DNA of 64,000 nucleotides, from contig NZ_JAGHMF010000020.1 in assembly GCF_017741815.1 (NCBI RefSeq), forward strand, positions 62,001 through 126,000, in the 5' to 3' direction. Below the pieces are notes generated by a model. The model searched no databases and had not been told where the DNA came from. It saw nothing but the letters and a program-made list of their open reading frames with translations. Positions 6,655 to 14,766 of the stretch are shown piece after piece (within the stretch, counting starts at the first letter, position 1; each line of letters starts with the position of its first letter). This DNA is from Rhizobium sp. 16-488-2b. GTDB taxonomy: Bacteria > Pseudomonadota > Alphaproteobacteria > Rhizobiales > Rhizobiaceae. The position numbers and the translations under genes were made by a program.

Positions 6655-7499
6655 CCAAACTAACCTACCAGCAGAAGCTAGACGCCCTTTCTTATAGGTT
6701 TTACCAGGCCGGCCCCTGGGCTCCGAAGGCGGGAGATTTCTATACCACCAGCCGCGCCGACCTCGAACTTTATCAGGTGGTTTCGGTAGAGAACGGCCTC
6801 GTTCGCACCCGCTACACTGAAGGAACGGACGCCATTTCCGAATGGCCGGAAGCTGGCTTCCTGACCGAAGGTTTTGGAGCAAGGCGCGTGTTCGTTCCTG
6901 ATTGGGTTATTTGCGCCCCACCAGCGCCCACTCATAGTTTGGTTGGGAGCGAGCCTGTCGGATACGGGTGCTTTGACAGGGGCGTTCTGTTTGCGACTTT
7001 CTTCGCCAAGGCCAGCGCCGAAGAAGAAGCGAAGATGCATCAGGACACTGAGGTTCATCCGGTTTACCGGCACCCCGCGCCCGCTGAGCTTTCGGTGGGC
7101 AGCGAGCCGGTCGTATCCGTCAAGACGATGCGGCTCGGCGACGGCCGGGCCGACTACTTCGTTTCCATCAAGGTCGGCAAACGCGAAGTCACGCCTCATG
7201 TGTTCCGAGAGGAGTACAAAGCCGCCTACCACGTCGCTCTCTACAGTTGGCTACTGAACGGCACTAACAAGCCGGATCTGATGGCGTTCGATGAGGGCGA
7301 CTGGCCGGCGCAGGCCACAGAAACCCTTGCCGACGTAGAGGCCGAGATTGCCAGCGTCGTGCAGTCGGTCAACGAGTGGGACGATCGCACGTCGCCTGAT
7401 GACTACCCAGAGCACCTGCTGATCACATCTGAGGAGCTAACGCTTATCCTGCGCAACTTCGCAGCCGCCATCAGCTCTATGGAGGTGGCGAATGGGTGA
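6651..7499 (+). CDS. Hypothetical modular phage protein (282 aa)
   Basis: The ATG at 6651 is chosen because it overlaps the previous stop as ATGA; a longer frame from 6528 lies inside the upstream gene. Residues 1-90 form one unit ending FVPDWVICAPPAP. The middle unit (VGYGCFDRGVLFATFFAK to HPVYRHPAPAE) ends in the short P-x-Y-x-H-P-x-P-A signature seen in many phage proteins. The C-terminal unit is acidic and helical. It looks like a mosaic of small phage modules; function unknown. Confidence 0.65.
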   Translation: MTKLTYQQKLDALSYRFYQAGPWAPKAGDFYTTSRADLELYQVVSVENGLVRTRYTEGTDAISEWPEAGFLTEGFGARRVFVPDWVICAPPAPTHSLVGSEPVGYGCFDRGVLFATFFAKASAEEEAKMHQDTEVHPVYRHPAPAELSVGSEPVVSVKTMRLGDGRADYFVSIKVGKREVTPHVFREEYKAAYHVALYSWLLNGTNKPDLMAFDEGDWPAQATETLADVEAEIASVVQSVNEWDDRTSPDDYPEHLLITSEELTLILRNFAAAISSMEVANG

Positions 7500-7893
7500 G
7501 CGTTCATATCCCACGTGGATCATCCTCCAGCGCCACGGCATGGTGCCGGATAAGAAGGGACCGTTTTACGAGACGAAGCCCGTCGAGGAGTTCTTGCGGG
7601 AACTCTACAGCCTGTACCCGGGCTGCATCTGCATCGTGATAACCGACATCGGAGAGGCAGGCTGGCATCCAGAGCACGGCTACGAGTGGCTTGACATCTA
7701 TGGTGACAGACGCCGGCGCCATCCGCGCAAGGATGAGGAACAAGGCCAGACGAAGCCTATCGGCTATCTTCGAGGCAGTGGCGTCGAGTTTCTGAAAACG
7801 GGATCGGCATGCATCTACAAGCACAGGGACTGGCAGGCCTATGTTCCGGTCTACGCCTACCCACCGCCCGCAGAGAGGGAGGATCAGCCATGA
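7492..7893 (+). CDS. Hypothetical phage protein (133 aa)
   Basis: Overlaps the previous gene by 8 bases and the next by 4. The C-terminal half (PIGYLRGSGVEFLKTGSACI to YVPVYAYPPPAE) matches the small phage module that typically ends in a PLYxxPPPA signature. The N-terminal half (LQRHGMVPDKKG) is unassigned. Function unknown. Confidence 0.65.
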   Translation: MGERSYPTWIILQRHGMVPDKKGPFYETKPVEEFLRELYSLYPGCICIVITDIGEAGWHPEHGYEWLDIYGDRRRRHPRKDEEQGQTKPIGYLRGSGVEFLKTGSACIYKHRDWQAYVPVYAYPPPAEREDQP

Positions 7894-8270
7894 TCGCCCG
7901 AGAAGAGATCATGTTTGCAATACAAGACGTCTTCGCCGAGCGGCGTCGTCAAATGGAAGCTGAAGGCTGGACACCAGATCACGATGACATTCACGGCGAT
8001 AGAAGCCTCGCGCTGGCCGGCGCTTGCTATGCAATGTTTGCGTCGGTGAGCGACAACGCGCGCGCCGGCACAGACCTGTCCGGATGCCTCGTAGTTGGTG
8101 GTAGGAAACTACCCGGTTGGTCCGCGTGGATGGAGATCTGGCCATGGTCTCGCAAGTGGTGGAAGCCGTCCGATCGTCGGCGCGATCTGGTAAAGGCGGC
8201 CGCGCTGATCATCGCCGAGATCGATCGCCTCGATCGGTTATCGTCGAACACGGAGAGCGGCCACCAATGA
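7890..8270 (+). CDS. Phage ERxRQxxAEGW-domain protein
   Basis: 126 residues, starting MIAREEIMFAIQDVFAERRR with the ATG overlapping the previous stop. Almost the whole protein is the domain also found at the C-terminus of the gene at 4944-5639: ERRRQMEAEGWTPDHDD, then WPWSRKWWKPSDRRRDLVKA and AALIIAEIDRLDR. The two copies share the central WPWSR-WWKP-DRRRDL block almost exactly, so they are paralogues or products of module exchange. Function unknown. Confidence 0.75.
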   Translation: MIAREEIMFAIQDVFAERRRQMEAEGWTPDHDDIHGDRSLALAGACYAMFASVSDNARAGTDLSGCLVVGGRKLPGWSAWMEIWPWSRKWWKPSDRRRDLVKAAALIIAEIDRLDRLSSNTESGHQ

Positions 8271-8845
8271 TCCAACGCATCGACCAACTCGATAGTCCGG
8301 TGACGGTAGGCAGGTACTATTTAGTGCCGACCGTTATCGGCACCTGGTATGGCAAGCTTCAGGCATGGCCAGTAATCGGCCCTAAGCATAACGATCGCCA
8401 CTGCCTCGAATTCGCCAACGATCACTATCACCTCGACGCCCGGTTCATGGCTACTCCGCGCGGGAGCTGGGACGCCGAAATATCGCATTGGCGCTCCGCG
8501 TGGGGATCGCCGATGCAGATCAATGACCAGGTCAATTCCGAAGGCCTTCCAGCGCCGGTCTGGAGAAAGATGCTCTGTAAGCGCCCCTCTAATCCGGTTA
8601 TTCCGCTGCTGATCGAGCAGGTCTCCGACGCCATCAAGGCCGGCAGAAGCCCGCAGTGGAAATGCCATGTCGACGAATGGCAGGGGCGCCAAGCCAAGCG
8701 TGACGCACGCGGGTGGGTCTGCCCTCACCGCTCCGTTTCCCTCGCAAATCACGGCGCAGTCGATGGAGTGATTACCTGCCCCCTACATCTACTGAGGATC
8801 GACGCTGCAACTGGGATTGTACTCCCACTCAGGAGCGATCCATGA
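8267..8845 (+). CDS. Phage protein with C-terminal Rieske-like motif
   Basis: 192 residues, start fixed by the ATGA overlap with the previous gene. The C-terminal 45 residues carry WVCPHRSVSLANHGAVDGVI followed by TCPLH: Cys152-x-His154, then 16 residues, then Cys171-x2-His174. That is the spacing of a Rieske [2Fe-2S] site (CxH-x15-17-CxxH). The rest (about residues 1-145) matches nothing recognised. An isolated Rieske-like tail on a phage early protein suggests a redox or metal-sensing role, but zinc binding is also possible. Confidence 0.65.
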   Translation: MIQRIDQLDSPVTVGRYYLVPTVIGTWYGKLQAWPVIGPKHNDRHCLEFANDHYHLDARFMATPRGSWDAEISHWRSAWGSPMQINDQVNSEGLPAPVWRKMLCKRPSNPVIPLLIEQVSDAIKAGRSPQWKCHVDEWQGRQAKRDARGWVCPHRSVSLANHGAVDGVITCPLHLLRIDAATGIVLPLRSDP

Positions 8846-9024
8846 TGCGTTACCTCATTTACTTCATGATTGGATGCGGCCTCAGTCTGGCCGACCCATA
8901 CGCTGGCTTGCCGCTGCCACAGCGGTTCGCCGTCTACGTAGCATGGCCTGCAATTGTGGCGCGGGACTTGGTCAACGAGGCCAGCCGGGGCCATTCCGTC
9001 GGCAAGACGGAGGATCGCCGATGA
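8842..9024 (+). CDS. Small membrane-associated protein (60 aa)
   Basis: Starts MMRYLIYFMIGCGLSLADPY, with AGGAG 7 bases upstream and a 4-base overlap with the preceding stop. The hydrophobic N-terminus is either a membrane anchor or a signal peptide; a second semi-hydrophobic stretch (FAVYVAWPAIVARDLV) follows. No family recognised. Confidence 0.55.
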   Translation: MMRYLIYFMIGCGLSLADPYAGLPLPQRFAVYVAWPAIVARDLVNEASRGHSVGKTEDRR

Positions 9025-9158
9025 GGCCGACGGAGACAGAAAGCCCCATAATCGAGTTTGTTAAGGCACTTGCAAGACGACAGGCCAGACTTGACGCAGC
9101 GCCACCTCCGCCTGCAAATGAGAACTCCCACGAAGAAATGCAGGCAAAAAAACAATGA
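9021..9158 (+). CDS. Very small hypothetical protein (45 aa)
   Basis: Frame MRPTETESPIIEFVKALARR followed by a proline-rich stretch, overlapping the upstream gene by 4 bases and the recombinase start by 4. The ATGA junctions on both sides support it as a coupled gene. Function unknown; it could simply couple translation into the recombinase. Confidence 0.5.
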   Translation: MRPTETESPIIEFVKALARRQARLDAAPPPPANENSHEEMQAKKQ

Positions 9159-10753
9159 AGCGTGCCGTAATCTACGCGCGATACTCCACCGATCTGCAGA
9201 ACGACAGGTCCGTTGAAGACCAGATACGGCTTTGCGAAAGCCATGCCGATCGCAACGGATTTGAAGTCGTCGAGCGCTACTTTGACCGGGCCAAATCCGG
9301 AGCATCTATGTTCGGGCGCCCAGGTCTGGCCAACCTCATGCAAGCGGCCGAGCGAGGAGAGTTCAGCGCTGTCATCGCGGAATCGCCCGATCGTATCTCT
9401 CGCGACATTGCCGATCTCGCCCATGTCCACAAGACGCTGAAGTTCCGCGACATCGTGATGAACTGCGTAAACGGCGGCGAGATGGATACAATGCAGATCG
9501 GCATGTATGGCGTCGTCGGCCAGATGCAGCGTGAGGAAAGCGCCAAGAAGGTCAAGCGCGGCATGGTCGGAGTGATCCGGTCAGGGCGCAACGCTGGAGG
9601 CAAGGCATACGGCTACAAGCCGATCGCCGGAAAGCCTGGCGAACTTGAGATCGTCGAAGCCGAGGCCGATACGATTCGGCGCATTTTCCAGATGTATGCC
9701 GCCGGCGTCTCGCCCAGGTCGATCGCGCGCGTTCTCAACGAGGAAGGTATCGTTGCGCCCCGAGGGCGGCAATGGAATGCCTCGACTATCAACGGCAATG
9801 GCCAGCGCGGCTGCGGCATTCTCCGAAACCCGATCTATGCCGGGACTGTGGTCTGGAACCGTGTCCGGATGGTGAAAGACCCTTCGACAGGCAAACGGAT
9901 CTCCCGCGTGAACGAGCAGTCGGAGCACGAGAAGATCGAGGCAACGCACCTGCAAATCGTCCCTGACGATCTGTTTTCGGCTGTCCAGGCGCGCAAAAGC
10001 GAAACGACGCAGTTGGGGACCAAGACCCCGCGCTCCAAGCGCATCCTGTCCGGTTTACTCCGGTGCGGGGCGTGCGGTGGCGGCGTGACGATGGTCGGCT
10101 CCGATCGCAGCGGGAAGCGCATCCAGTGCAGCAATCACCGTGAAAGCGGCGTGTGCAAGAATAATCGCCGGTACTATCTGGAGCGGATCGAGGCATTGGT
10201 TTTAAGCCGCCTGCAGGCGCAGTTCGCGGACACCAGCATCATCGACGCATACGTGTCAGCCTACCAGGAAGAGCAGAAGCGCATCCGCAGCTCCGCAATC
10301 CGCGATCGGGCAAATGCGTCCAAGCGCTATGAAGAGGCCAAGGCCGAGATCACCGAAGTCATTCGCATGATCTCCAAGGGGCTGATTGACGACGAGGAAG
10401 GCGCCGCGCTTCTGATTCCACTGCGGGCGAAGCGGGATAGCCAGAAGGTGATCCTCGACACGACAGAGCAACCGACAAACGTCATCGAGCTGCAGCCAAA
10501 GGCAGTCCGCCGCTTTCGAGAGAATATCGAAAGTCTGGCGCAGATCGTCATGGAAAAGGGCGGAGAAGCGTCACCGGAGCTTATTGCGCCATTCAGGCAG
10601 CTAGTTGCCGCCGTGATCATCGAGCCATCAGAGTCCGGCCAGCCGTACAACATCAGGCTGAAGGGCTATCTATCCAGTCTTATCAATTCCGATGTGTCGG
10701 TTATAAAGTTGGTAGCGGGGGGCGGAATTGAACCGCCGACCTCAGGGTTATGA
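9155..10753 (+). CDS. Large serine recombinase (element integrase)
   Basis: 532 residues in the order of large serine recombinases: an N-terminal resolvase domain with catalytic Ser11 (YARYST) and the Arg-rich ESPDRISRD block, a recombinase domain at about 165-275 (RRIFQMYAAGVSPRSIARVL), a zinc ribbon with Cys304, Cys307, Cys325 and Cys334, and a coiled coil at about 350-460. The last 13 residues (VAGGGIEPPTSGL) are read from the complement of the tRNA-Met gene. It is the last gene of the operon and presumably catalyses integration at that tRNA. No directionality factor is identified. Confidence 0.95.
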   Translation: MKRAVIYARYSTDLQNDRSVEDQIRLCESHADRNGFEVVERYFDRAKSGASMFGRPGLANLMQAAERGEFSAVIAESPDRISRDIADLAHVHKTLKFRDIVMNCVNGGEMDTMQIGMYGVVGQMQREESAKKVKRGMVGVIRSGRNAGGKAYGYKPIAGKPGELEIVEAEADTIRRIFQMYAAGVSPRSIARVLNEEGIVAPRGRQWNASTINGNGQRGCGILRNPIYAGTVVWNRVRMVKDPSTGKRISRVNEQSEHEKIEATHLQIVPDDLFSAVQARKSETTQLGTKTPRSKRILSGLLRCGACGGGVTMVGSDRSGKRIQCSNHRESGVCKNNRRYYLERIEALVLSRLQAQFADTSIIDAYVSAYQEEQKRIRSSAIRDRANASKRYEEAKAEITEVIRMISKGLIDDEEGAALLIPLRAKRDSQKVILDTTEQPTNVIELQPKAVRRFRENIESLAQIVMEKGGEASPELIAPFRQLVAAVIIEPSESGQPYNIRLKGYLSSLINSDVSVIKLVAGGGIEPPTSGL

Positions 10754-10786
10754 ATCCTGCGCTCTCACCAACTGAGCTACCCAGCC
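10710..10786 (-). tRNA. tRNA-Met (anticodon CAT), probably hybrid at the att site
   Basis: 77 bases with the cloverleaf arms visible: acceptor GGCTGGG, D stem GCTC/GAGC, anticodon loop TTCATAA, T stem GGCGG/CCGCC, and encoded CCA. The acceptor stem has a T4-C69 mismatch and a G1-T72 wobble, and the anticodon stem has A31-C39, whereas the T arm is perfect. The gene overlaps the recombinase end by 44 bases. The likely reading is that the 3' half came from the element on integration. Elongator identity is inferred from the overall form; a tRNA-Ile with modified C34 cannot be excluded. Confidence 0.85.
10712..10753. other. Right attachment site (attR) within tRNA-Met
   Basis: The recombinase reading frame runs through the 3' half of the tRNA and stops at TGA 10751-10753, beside the anticodon. 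The tRNA stem mismatches pair a 5' half with an ill-fitting 3' half, placing the crossover near the anticodon (about 10747-10753). The matching left site is outside the window. Confidence 0.6.
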
Positions 10787-10898
10787 AAACCACCTAACGA
10801 TGCCGTTTGCGATGCGCCCGGCTCGTTGAATGAGCGGCTTATAAGGCGGCCTTCACGGTCATGTCAAGCACATGATCGAGAAAATCACCGGGCTTTTG

Positions 10899-12098
10899 TC
10901 ACGCCGCCACCGCACCTTCAAGAAGCGCCTTCAGCGACGCTTCCGCCGCCGGCTCGCGCTCCGAGCGCTCGATGAAACCACCGCCATAGACGCGCGCATT
11001 GTCGCCCGGCGCCGAATAAAGCGCGCAGGCCTGCCCCGGCGCGACACCCGCCTCGCCCACCGCTAGATCCACGTAAATGCCGGTGTGATCGGCATGCAGC
11101 ACGGCCGGCGTCGGCATGCGCGTCGAGCGCACCTTGGCGAAGCAGGCAAAGCCCTCGCCCGCAGCCGCCTGCGCAAGCTCCTCGTCTCCAAGCCAGTTCA
11201 CGTCGCGCAGATAGACGCGGTGCGTCTCCAGCGCTTCCTTCGGGCCGACGATGACGCGGCGCGAGCGGGCGTCGAGATAGACAACGTAGAGCGGCTCGCC
11301 GGTGGCAACGCCGATACCGCGCCGCTGGCCAATCGTGTAGTGCAGGATGCCCTCATGCTGGCCGAGGACCCGGCCGTCGAGATGCACGATCTCGCCCGCC
11401 AGCGCCGCATTCGGCTTCAGCTTGTTGATGATATCGGTGTACTTGCCCTGCGGCACGAAACAGATGTCCTGGCTGTCGGCCTTCTTGGCGACGACGAGGC
11501 CCATCTCTTCGGCGAGCTTGCGGGTCTCCGCCTTCGGCAGCCCACCGAGCGGGAAGCGCAGATAGTCGATCTGCTCCTGCGTCGTGGCGAACAGGAAGTA
11601 GCTCTGGTCGCGATCGGCGTCAGCCGGGCGGTAAAGCGCGCGACGGCCGGGATTGCCCGGCGCCGGATTGGCGCCGGAACGGATATAGTGACCGGTCGCC
11701 AGCGCATCGGCGCCGAGCTCGCGCGCGGTCTCCAAGAGATCGGCGAACTTGACCGTCTGGTTGCACGACACGCACGGGATCGGCGTCTCGCCGGCGACGT
11801 AGCTTTCCATGAACGGATTGATGACGGTGTCGCGGAAGCGCTTTTCGTAATCCAGCACATAGTGCGGAATGCCGAGCGTCTCGCAGACCCGGCGCGCATC
11901 GTCGATATCCTGGCCGGCGCAGCACGAGCCGGCGCGATGCACAGCCGCGCCATGATCGTAGAGCTGCAGCGTGATGCCGAGCACATCATAGCCCTGCCGC
12001 TTCAAAATGCCGGCCACGACCGAGCTGTCGACGCCGCCAGACATGGCCACGACAACGCGCGTATCTTCCGGCCTCTTGTCAAAATCCAGTGTGTTCAC
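10899..12098 (-). CDS. mnmA: tRNA-specific 2-thiouridylase
   Basis: 399 residues. MnmA uses ATP and relayed sulfur to make 2-thiouridine at position 34 of tRNA-Lys, -Glu and -Gln in the cytoplasm. Visible features are the PP-loop SGGVDSS (residues 20-26), the catalytic Cys112 in PCVSCN and the second Cys213 in QDICF, followed by the C-terminal beta-barrel part. The start is GTG at 12098. It is the first chromosomal gene after the element, transcribed in the same direction as the tRNA. Confidence 0.95.
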   Translation of the reverse strand: MNTLDFDKRPEDTRVVVAMSGGVDSSVVAGILKRQGYDVLGITLQLYDHGAAVHRAGSCCAGQDIDDARRVCETLGIPHYVLDYEKRFRDTVINPFMESYVAGETPIPCVSCNQTVKFADLLETARELGADALATGHYIRSGANPAPGNPGRRALYRPADADRDQSYFLFATTQEQIDYLRFPLGGLPKAETRKLAEEMGLVVAKKADSQDICFVPQGKYTDIINKLKPNAALAGEIVHLDGRVLGQHEGILHYTIGQRRGIGVATGEPLYVVYLDARSRRVIVGPKEALETHRVYLRDVNWLGDEELAQAAAGEGFACFAKVRSTRMPTPAVLHADHTGIYVDLAVGEAGVAPGQACALYSAPGDNARVYGGGFIERSEREPAAEASLKALLEGAVAA

Positions 12099-12285
12099 AG
12101 GGGTGCTGCCAATTCAAAAGGGTATCTTTATCCGCCCTATCCTACAGAATTTTGGCGGATTTGCATCGCGACCAACGGGATCGACCGCCGGCTCTTGTCT
12201 GGCGGTGGATATAGAAAGGATTGGGGGCGCGTGCAAGGGGCGGTGGTTTTGGGTGGGGTGGCTGCGGTGTTGATGCCGTAGGCGT

Positions 12286-12461
12286 TGTGCCGTGAGATAC
12301 CCCCCTCTGCCCTGCCGGGCATCTCCCCCACAGGTGGGGAGATCGACTCGTGGTTAGGTTTGCGCCAACCAGTAAAGATGGAGCGAGCGGCTGCCCCCAG
12401 CCAATCTCCCCCCTTGTGGGGGAGATGTCCGGCAGGACAGAGGGGGGTATCTCACGGCACA
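12286..12461. repeat. Long palindromic intergenic repeat, rhizobial type
   Basis: Arms at 12286-12332 and 12415-12461 are near-perfect inverted repeats of about 46 bases (TGTGCCGTGAGATAC, CCCCCTCTG, TGCCGG, ATCTCCCCCACA), separated by about 80 bases. Sequences of this CCCCCTCTG-TGCCGG-CATCTCCCC pattern are frequent between genes in Rhizobiaceae. It fills most of the gap between mnmA and the GGDEF-EAL gene; nothing else is seen in that gap. Confidence 0.8.
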
Positions 12462-12487
12462 CCCTCTCAGCAGCTCCACAACCCCCA

Positions 12488-14590
12488 TCAAGCCGCCGTC
12501 GAAGCCACCCCCCCCCCGCCCGCAATCAACCGCTCGGCTTCCGCAAGCGGCATCGGCTTGCCCAGCAGATACCCCTGAACCTCATGAAACCCCTCCTGGC
12601 GCAACCGCAGCAGCTGCGCGTCGGTCTCGATCCCCTCGGCGAGCGTCGTCGCGTTGAAGCCGGAGCCGATGCCGACAACGGCGCGCACAATCGCCAGATT
12701 GCCGGGGTCGGTGTCGATGCCGGCGATGAAGCTGCGGTCGAGCTTGATCTTGTCGAAGGCAAAGGCGCGCAGATAGCTGAAGGAGGAATAGCCGGTGCCG
12801 AAATCGTCGATGGCGATGCGGATGCCGAGTTCTTTCAGCGCCTTCAGGAGCGGCAGGCTCTGGCCGACATCGGCGAGGAAGACCGATTCCGTGATCTCGA
12901 TCTCCAGCCGCTCCGGCCGCAACCCGCTCTCGTCGAGCGCCGAGACGACACTCGCAAGCAGGCTGGTGTGGCGAAACTGGCTGACCGAGAGATTGACGGC
13001 CACCTTGAGCTCAGACGGCCAGCGCGCTGCCGTCCGGCAAGCCTCGCGCAGCACCCACTCGCCGATCGCGACGATCAGCCCGGTCTCCTCCGCAACGGGA
13101 ATGAACTCCATCGGCGGCACCAGTCCGCGCTCCGGATGGTTCCAGCGGATCAGCGCCTCGAAGCCGCCGAGACCATCATTTTCCAGCTGCACGATCGGCT
13201 GGTAATAGAGCTCGAACTGGTTCTTCTGCAGCGCCTCGCGCAGCTCCACCGTCAGCATGTGCCGGCGCTCGGCCTCGAGCCGCATCGAGGGCTCGTAGAA
13301 GCGATAGGTCGAGCGGCCGCTTTCCTTGGCGGCGTAGAGCGCCAGATCGGCATGGCGCATCAGCACGTCGTCGTCTTCGGCATGATCGGGCGCCAGCGCG
13401 ATGCCGATGCTGCAGGTGACATGCTCGTTGACGCCGTCGAGATCGAAGGGCGAGGACAGCGACGCAAGCAGTCGCTCGGCGAACCGCTCGATACAGCCGG
13501 CCTCCCGGAAGCCGACAACCAGCGCGAACTCGTCGCCGCCAAGACGCGCCACCAGATCGCCGTGGTCGGCAAGACCGGTCAGCCGCGCGGCCACCTGACA
13601 GAGCAGCGCGTCGCCGGCCGCGTGGCCCTTGCTGTCATTGATATGCTTGAAGTGATCGACATCGAGATAAAGCAGCGCCATCGGCTTGTCGGTGGTGGCA
13701 AGCGAGGAAACGCGCTTGATATGCTCGGCGAAGAAGGCGCGGTTCGGCAGGCCGGTAAGGGCGTCGTGCATGGCCATATAGGCAAGCCGCGCCTCGACTG
13801 ACCGCTCCTCTGTCACATCCTGCGAGATGCCGAGCAGGTAGCGCGGGGCGCTGCCATCGGGCGACGGCAGGGCGCGCTTGACGGTTCTCAAAATCCGCTG
13901 CTGGCCGTCGGCGCGTTGCATCGTCTCTTCGAAGCTGATCGCCCCCGACGCTGCGAAAGCACGGGCATCCTGCTCGCGAAACGCTTCGGTCTGTTCGTCG
14001 TCGAAGAAGGTGCGATCGCTGCGGCCCACCACGTCGAGAGAATGGCGGCCGATGATGTCGCCACAGGCTTCGTTGAAGAGAATATAAAGACCATCCGCCT
14101 CCATGTCCTTGACGAACACGCCGACCGGCAGGTTGTCGACGATGCTGTCCAGGAGCGAGCGCGTGTCGCTGACCTCGCGGTGCGCGGCATTCACCTCGGT
14201 CTGGTCCTGCACGATGGCAAGGATCGCGTCGCGGCCGTTGAAGCGCACGCCGCGCCCATAGGTCAGCACCTCGAGCATGGTGCCGTCGGCCTTCAGATGC
14301 GTCCAGCGCTCGGCACGTTCCATGTCGGAGCGCGCGTGCACGGCAGTGATCATCCGCTGACGCTCATGAACAGGGCGGATGTCGAGCACGGTCATGCCGG
14401 CATAGGCTTCACGCGAATAGCCATAGAGATCGACGGCGGCATTGTTGACGATCAGGAAGCGTAGGGTGCCGGGGTCGTAGACCCACATCGGCGACGGATG
14501 GGTTGCGAAGAGAGACTGGAAATCATCATTGGGAGTATCGGTCGAAACGAATGCTCTCTGAATACCTGTCATCGGCAATGTCACAATCAC
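12488..14590 (-). CDS. PAS-PAS-GGDEF-EAL cyclic-di-GMP protein
   Basis: 700 residues: PAS at about 25-135, PAS at about 145-262, GGDEF at about 270-430 and EAL at about 445-690. The cyclase motif is intact (GGDEF 351-355), as are the phosphodiesterase elements (EAL 478-480, VNLSV, EITES, DDFGTGYSS, KLDRSF, EGIE). The position of the cyclase inhibitory RxxD site reads DHGD, so product inhibition is probably absent. There is no membrane span; it should be a cytosolic sensor that can make or break c-di-GMP. The frame starts with GTG at 14590; ATG at 14572 is an alternative. Confidence 0.93.
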   Translation of the reverse strand: MIVTLPMTGIQRAFVSTDTPNDDFQSLFATHPSPMWVYDPGTLRFLIVNNAAVDLYGYSREAYAGMTVLDIRPVHERQRMITAVHARSDMERAERWTHLKADGTMLEVLTYGRGVRFNGRDAILAIVQDQTEVNAAHREVSDTRSLLDSIVDNLPVGVFVKDMEADGLYILFNEACGDIIGRHSLDVVGRSDRTFFDDEQTEAFREQDARAFAASGAISFEETMQRADGQQRILRTVKRALPSPDGSAPRYLLGISQDVTEERSVEARLAYMAMHDALTGLPNRAFFAEHIKRVSSLATTDKPMALLYLDVDHFKHINDSKGHAAGDALLCQVAARLTGLADHGDLVARLGGDEFALVVGFREAGCIERFAERLLASLSSPFDLDGVNEHVTCSIGIALAPDHAEDDDVLMRHADLALYAAKESGRSTYRFYEPSMRLEAERRHMLTVELREALQKNQFELYYQPIVQLENDGLGGFEALIRWNHPERGLVPPMEFIPVAEETGLIVAIGEWVLREACRTAARWPSELKVAVNLSVSQFRHTSLLASVVSALDESGLRPERLEIEITESVFLADVGQSLPLLKALKELGIRIAIDDFGTGYSSFSYLRAFAFDKIKLDRSFIAGIDTDPGNLAIVRAVVGIGSGFNATTLAEGIETDAQLLRLRQEGFHEVQGYLLGKPMPLAEAERLIAGGGGVASTAA

Positions 14591-14766
14591 ATGAATCTGA
14601 TGGCTGATTCCGACAACTATAGTGAAAAAAACTAAATAAAATCAGAATCATAGTTCGCACAAACTTTAGGCGAACCGCCTTCGCCATGTGCAGCGCTAAC
14701 CACTTGTTATGATGTTTCGCGGCTTTTCTTCACACACTGGAAAGGTCTGCACAAAGATCGACCAGA

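Larger units (their letters stand above)
1..10753 (+). mobile_element. Right end of an integrated prophage-like element
   Basis: A phage-type repressor, an early promoter with operators, a tightly overlapped operon of small phage-style genes and a serine recombinase all point right and stop inside a tRNA-Met gene. Chromosomal housekeeping genes (mnmA onward) follow at once. The left end, and any capsid, tail or lysis genes, lie outside the window, so it cannot be said whether this is a full prophage, a remnant or a phage-derived island. The right boundary is inferred from the tRNA/recombinase overlap. Confidence 0.85.

Noticed and set aside
12350-13801. 483-residue frame opposite the GGDEF-EAL gene
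   Set aside because: Antisense shadow; the minus strand holds intact GGDEF and EAL motifs over the same bases.
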